Assembly (NCBI GenBank): GCA_009772965.1
Contig: WPAF01000017.1
Coordinates: forward strand, 1 to 43,986
Direction: 5' to 3'
From: Candidatus Saganbacteria bacterium
GTDB lineage: Bacteria; Margulisbacteria; WOR-1; XYC2-FULL-46-14; WPAF01
DNA length: 43,986 bases
A program made the translations under genes and the position numbers. Every line of letters starts with the position of its first letter. Position 1 is the stretch's first letter. Below, piece by piece: positions 41,603 through 43,986 of this stretch. A model generated the notes under the pieces. That model was not told where the DNA came from, did no database searches, and saw nothing but the letters and a program-made list of their open reading frames with translations.

Positions 41603-41608
41603 ATTATA
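41603..41608 (-). promoter_or_regulatory. Extended -10 promoter of the ahcY operon
   Basis: TGTTATAAT on the minus strand (TATAAT at 41603-41608) followed by a 25-base leader with a Shine-Dalgarno site. It is the same ATGTTATAATT core as in the promoter at 41874..41879. Confidence 0.5.
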
Positions 41609-41620
41609 ACATATTATGTT

Positions 41621-41866
41621 TTATTCGGGCGGATTTATTTTTTTTATCTGGTAAGGGTTGGCAAGCAAAGTCATATCAACCACAATAGGATTAACTTTTG
41701 GCGGCTCATCAGAATGGGGAGGGACATCCTCAACTGTCGCACGCGGGATGTGGGGATTTAATAAAGTTATCAGCTCTCCATAATATAGTGCGCTTTTATC
41801 TTTTGTTTTAAGGTGCTGGTCAAAAGTAAAATATTCCGCTATTTCTTTTGGTGTCCAGTCTTTCAT
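41621..41866 (-). CDS. Unknown protein, 81 aa
   Basis: Soluble and acidic, with a Pro-rich C-terminal half (VEDVPPHSDEPPKVNPIVVD, ending IKKINPPE). The N-terminus MKDWTPKEIAEYFTFDQHLK might be a small helical domain. No signal or membrane segment. An extended -10 box (TGTTATAAT, 41874-41879) ends 7 bases before the ATG. Divergent from the 45-aa ORF at 41884. No family recognised. Confidence 0.55.
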   Translation of the reverse strand: MKDWTPKEIAEYFTFDQHLKTKDKSALYYGELITLLNPHIPRATVEDVPPHSDEPPKVNPIVVDMTLLANPYQIKKINPPE

Positions 41867-41873
41867 GTTTATA

Positions 41874-41879
41874 ATTATA
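41874..41879 (-). promoter_or_regulatory. Extended -10 promoter, leaderless start of the 81-aa gene
   Basis: TATAAT within ATGTTATAATTATAAAC on the minus strand; 7 bases to the ATG at 41866 and no ribosome site. Confidence 0.5.
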
Positions 41880-41883
41880 ACAT

Positions 41884-42021
41884 ATGGAACCTAAGGCTAA
41901 ACACGGCGGCAAAGCGCGGGGGCGCGTCCGCTTGGAACCCGCTAATGCTAAAATGAAGCCAATCTATGTCAAAGATGTCGCCATACAGGGAATTGTAAAG
42001 GGGCTGTTTAGGAAATTTTAA
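41884..42021 (+). CDS. Small basic ORF, 45 aa
   Basis: ATG at 41884 to TAA at 42019-42021. The product is very basic (MEPKAKHGGKARGRVRLEPA then NAKMKPIYVKDVAIQGIVKG), ending LFRKF. It looks like a coherent peptide, with a flexible charged N-terminus and an amphipathic end. It has no Shine-Dalgarno site and overlaps the divergent promoter. A 26-aa ORF follows one base later (42023..42103) and overlaps the next gene start by ATGA. Possibly a chain of coupled small ORFs. Confidence 0.4.
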   Translation: MEPKAKHGGKARGRVRLEPANAKMKPIYVKDVAIQGIVKGLFRKF

Positions 42022-42099
42022 AATGGAGGACAAAATAAAAGTGGGAATGGCGCAAAGGGGATTGATTTTTAATAGAATTGGTGCAAGAATATGTGCAAT

Positions 42100-42561
42100 A
42101 TGAAACGAGGTTTTTGGTTCAAATTTGGTTTTATAATTTTTGCTGTTGCAATACTGCCGATTGTGCTTGCGTGGTGTTTGTTTTATGGGGTTATCATCGG
42201 AATCGTCGGCATTACGGTGGATCGCTATGAATATGTTAGAAAAATTATAAAGCAGGACGTTATTTGCCGCATAAAATATCCAAGCTGGCAGAAAGAGAAA
42301 TGGGAAGCGTCACTTTTAGGAAACACTAACAATGCCAAAGAACGCAATGAATTAGAAACTGCTATCAAAGAAGGAAGGAGAAAGCCACCCGGAATGTTAG
42401 GAGATATAATCATAAATATTTTGTTATTTAGTATCATTTTTTATCCTTTTTTGCTTATCTGGGGGATTGTTACCGGTCCAATAAGGGCGGGTATAGAATA
42501 TTATAAGTGGTGCTATAAAACCATAAATGGTTATTCGATTTACGCTAAGGAGGTATGGTAA
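42100..42561 (+). CDS. Membrane protein of unknown function, 153 aa
   Basis: An N-terminal membrane segment (FKFGFIIFAVAILPIVLAWC, continuing LFYGVIIGIVGI), a charged loop of about 80 residues with KYPSWQKEKWEAS and ERNELETAIKEGRRKPPGML, and a second membrane stretch (IIINILLFSIIFYPFLLIWG). The start at 42100 is preferred to the ATG at 42091 because TTGATT-17-TGCAAGAAT ends 9 bases before it and a short upstream ORF ends there with ATGA overlap. It ends 3 bases before the response regulator start, so the two form an operon. The loop may face the cytoplasm. No family recognised. Confidence 0.6.
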   Translation: MKRGFWFKFGFIIFAVAILPIVLAWCLFYGVIIGIVGITVDRYEYVRKIIKQDVICRIKYPSWQKEKWEASLLGNTNNAKERNELETAIKEGRRKPPGMLGDIIINILLFSIIFYPFLLIWGIVTGPIRAGIEYYKWCYKTINGYSIYAKEVW

Positions 42562-42564
42562 AGT

Positions 42565-43071
42565 ATGAGCAGCAATCCATTAATTCTGGTGGTTGATGAT
42601 GAAAAGCCAATGGCTGACAAAATTGCCGAAATAATCAAGATGACAAACAGATACAATGTAATTACCGCTTACGGCGCGCATGAAGCAATTGACCTTATTG
42701 ATAATAACAAACGTTTTCTGGGGCTCACGGACAATAAAATAAAATGCATAATACTGGATCTTAAAATGCCGGAAATGGACGGCCTGCAGTTTTTAAAAAG
42801 ATTACGACATACTGAAGCATGGTTTAAACTTATGCCGGTAATTGTCTTAACTGCTTTTGAAGATGAGGAAAAATTACAAGTTACTACAAATCCTGTTATA
42901 GGAAATGTAGCCGCTTATCTGAAAAAACCTTTCAAAAAAGAGGAATTAATTGATACCATAGACCGAATTTTTCACGATGAAATCGGCCATATGATTGATG
43001 AAACCCGCGAAAAGAAATACAAACGGCTTGATGAGCTTGAAGCAGAAAAGAAAAAAAGCCAGGGGCAGTAA
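42565..43071 (+). CDS. Response regulator (single receiver domain), 168 aa
   Basis: CheY-like receiver: acidic pair D11-D12 (VVDDEKP), phospho-acceptor D65 in CIILDLKMPEMDG, T/S in VIVLTAFEDEEK, and K in YLKKPFKKEEL. No DNA-binding output domain; residues 130-168 are a charged helix (EKKYKRLDELEAEKKKSQGQ), so the effect must come through protein contact. AAGGAGG lies upstream of the ATG, within the end of the membrane-protein gene. A histidine kinase gene faces it convergently (5-base gap) and is a likely partner. Confidence 0.92.
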   Translation: MSSNPLILVVDDEKPMADKIAEIIKMTNRYNVITAYGAHEAIDLIDNNKRFLGLTDNKIKCIILDLKMPEMDGLQFLKRLRHTEAWFKLMPVIVLTAFEDEEKLQVTTNPVIGNVAAYLKKPFKKEELIDTIDRIFHDEIGHMIDETREKKYKRLDELEAEKKKSQGQ

Positions 43072-43076
43072 ATAAA

Positions 43077-43986
43077 TTAGCTCGGCAAACCCTTTAAACG
43101 AATTTTGAATGTGGAACCCACTCCAACCTTGCTATCAACTGAAATACTGCCAAGATGCTCGCGGATAATGCGGAAAACAATTGAAAGCCCCAACCCTCTG
43201 CCTTTAGTTATATTGGTGCTAAAGAACGGCTCGAATATTTTATCGAGGTTTTCTTTGGGGATTCCCACTCCGGCATCTGCAATCTCTATATAAGCCATCT
43301 GGCCCTCGTCTTCTGCGGCGGAATGAGTTCTGATAGAAAGATTGCCGCCATTGGGCATGGCTTCAACCGCATTTTTTACAAGATTTATAATGACAGTTTC
43401 GATATCTTCTTTATCCCCCAAAATATTTGGAATACGTTGCAAATCCAACACCACATGAACTCCGCTGGGAGGAAAAATGCGCAAGGCCTCATTAATAACA
43501 GCATTAAGGTCTAGCTCGATTTCCTTGCGCTCTCTAGGACGGCTGAGCCGTAAAGTATTTTCGACAATATAATCTGCCCGCTCAATTTGTTCCATAAGCT
43601 CCTTTTTAAAGTTCATATTTTTTAGCTCTTTTACATCATCAGGTAAGACATCCAGGCCAGCCTGTATAATTGCTAAAGGTGTTTTGACTTGATGGTTGTA
43701 TTCCTGGATTAAATTAGCCATGGATGCTATTTTTTCTGATCGCGCCAAAAGCCGCTCGGTATCGTAGAGTTTTTTCTGAGTAGCCTCAAAATTCCTCTTT
43801 ATGCTCTCGTAATGATGGATGCGATCAAGGAGCGCCAAGGCCTGAATCATTAACGTCCTAAATAAAGTAAAATCTTTCTTATTATAGGTGTCTTCTGATT
43901 TCTTTTTGCCTAACACTATAATCCCTTCCAGCGCTTCGGTTGAGAAAAGAGGCAAATACAAGTTATCCTTGTAGTAGGTTACATCT
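43077..43986 (-). CDS. Sensor histidine kinase (5' end beyond window)
   Basis: The frame is open to the right edge, so the N-terminus is missing; the TTG at 43961 is probably internal. The visible part starts in a GAF-like domain (YLPLFSTEALEGIIVLGKKK), then a coiled coil, the phospho-acceptor H in IQEYNHQVKTPLAIIQAGLD, and the ATPase domain with IETVIINLVKNAVEAMPNGG, IADAGVGIPKENLDKIFEPF and GRGLGLSIVFRII. Its ATP domain ends the protein. It converges with the receiver gene at 42565 with 5 bases between the stops. Confidence 0.9.
   Translation of the reverse strand, partial: DVTYYKDNLYLPLFSTEALEGIIVLGKKKSEDTYNKKDFTLFRTLMIQALALLDRIHHYESIKRNFEATQKKLYDTERLLARSEKIASMANLIQEYNHQVKTPLAIIQAGLDVLPDDVKELKNMNFKKELMEQIERADYIVENTLRLSRPRERKEIELDLNAVINEALRIFPPSGVHVVLDLQRIPNILGDKEDIETVIINLVKNAVEAMPNGGNLSIRTHSAAEDEGQMAYIEIADAGVGIPKENLDKIFEPFFSTNITKGRGLGLSIVFRIIREHLGSISVDSKVGVGSTFKIRLKGLPS

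Noticed and set aside
42023-42103. 26-aa ORF between the small basic ORF and the membrane protein
   Set aside because: Too short and without independent support; mentioned only because of its ATGA overlap with the next gene.
43077-43961. Histidine kinase with its true start at 43961
   Set aside because: The TTG is in the middle of a GAF-like domain and the frame stays open to the window edge, so the gene is truncated by the window.

Overview
The window is moderately AT-rich bacterial chromosome with densely packed, often overlapping housekeeping genes. It most resembles an uncultivated, probably diderm, anaerobic lineage. Supporting signs are an outer-membrane-type beta-barrel protein (32446..33486), the lipoprotein enzymes Lgt and LspA, the electron-transfer type of dihydroorotate dehydrogenase (PyrK/PyrD), an RnfE-like subunit and a queuosine-pathway radical enzyme. 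A candidate-phylum bacterium of the Margulisbacteria/Saganbacteria or Omnitrophota/Elusimicrobiota kind would fit, but no rRNA is present and I cannot assign a phylum.

Left end (1..4400) is accessory. It holds the tail of an unknown gene, then a minus-strand run of small exported or membrane proteins, two of them related to each other. A shared repeat resembling the 3' end of tRNA-Val sits upstream of three of these genes. The same stretch has an XRE-type regulator with no normal start codon, a structured region with an amber-interrupted ORF, a four-helix-bundle (S23-type) gene, and a tRNA cluster (Val, Cys, a broken Cys copy, Gly).

Core region (4400..24740): a sigma factor with a small partner gene; divergent pyrK-pyrD; a dnaE-hisI-uvrA-site-2-protease operon; a zinc-ribbon gene; then the tightly overlapping operon holA-ftsI-trpS-scpA-scpB-queE. 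Two tRNA-Thr genes, three exported or membrane proteins and tRNA-Phe follow. Both dnaE and the trpS/scpA junction look damaged in the sequence as given.

Middle (24740..33500): a membrane histidine kinase, a GNAT/DUF2156-type pair, and a type II restriction-modification cassette flanked by 62-bp direct repeats (60/62 identical). The repeats carry the 3' ends of the two neighbouring genes, so the cassette looks inserted with a long target duplication. After it come ferredoxin, an APH/kinase-like fusion and the beta-barrel protein.

Right part (33500..43986): a PHP phosphoesterase, yebC, leuA, an AsnC-type ligand-binding protein, DUF502, an orphan rnfE, and the operon ahcY-DUF5665-lspA-lgt-metF (methyl cycle plus lipoprotein maturation). 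At the end are small unknown genes with a response regulator and a truncated histidine kinase.

A general feature is promoter layout. Many genes have a good -10 box ending 5 to 10 bases before the start codon and no Shine-Dalgarno sequence, which suggests frequent leaderless transcription; other genes in the same window have strong Shine-Dalgarno sites.
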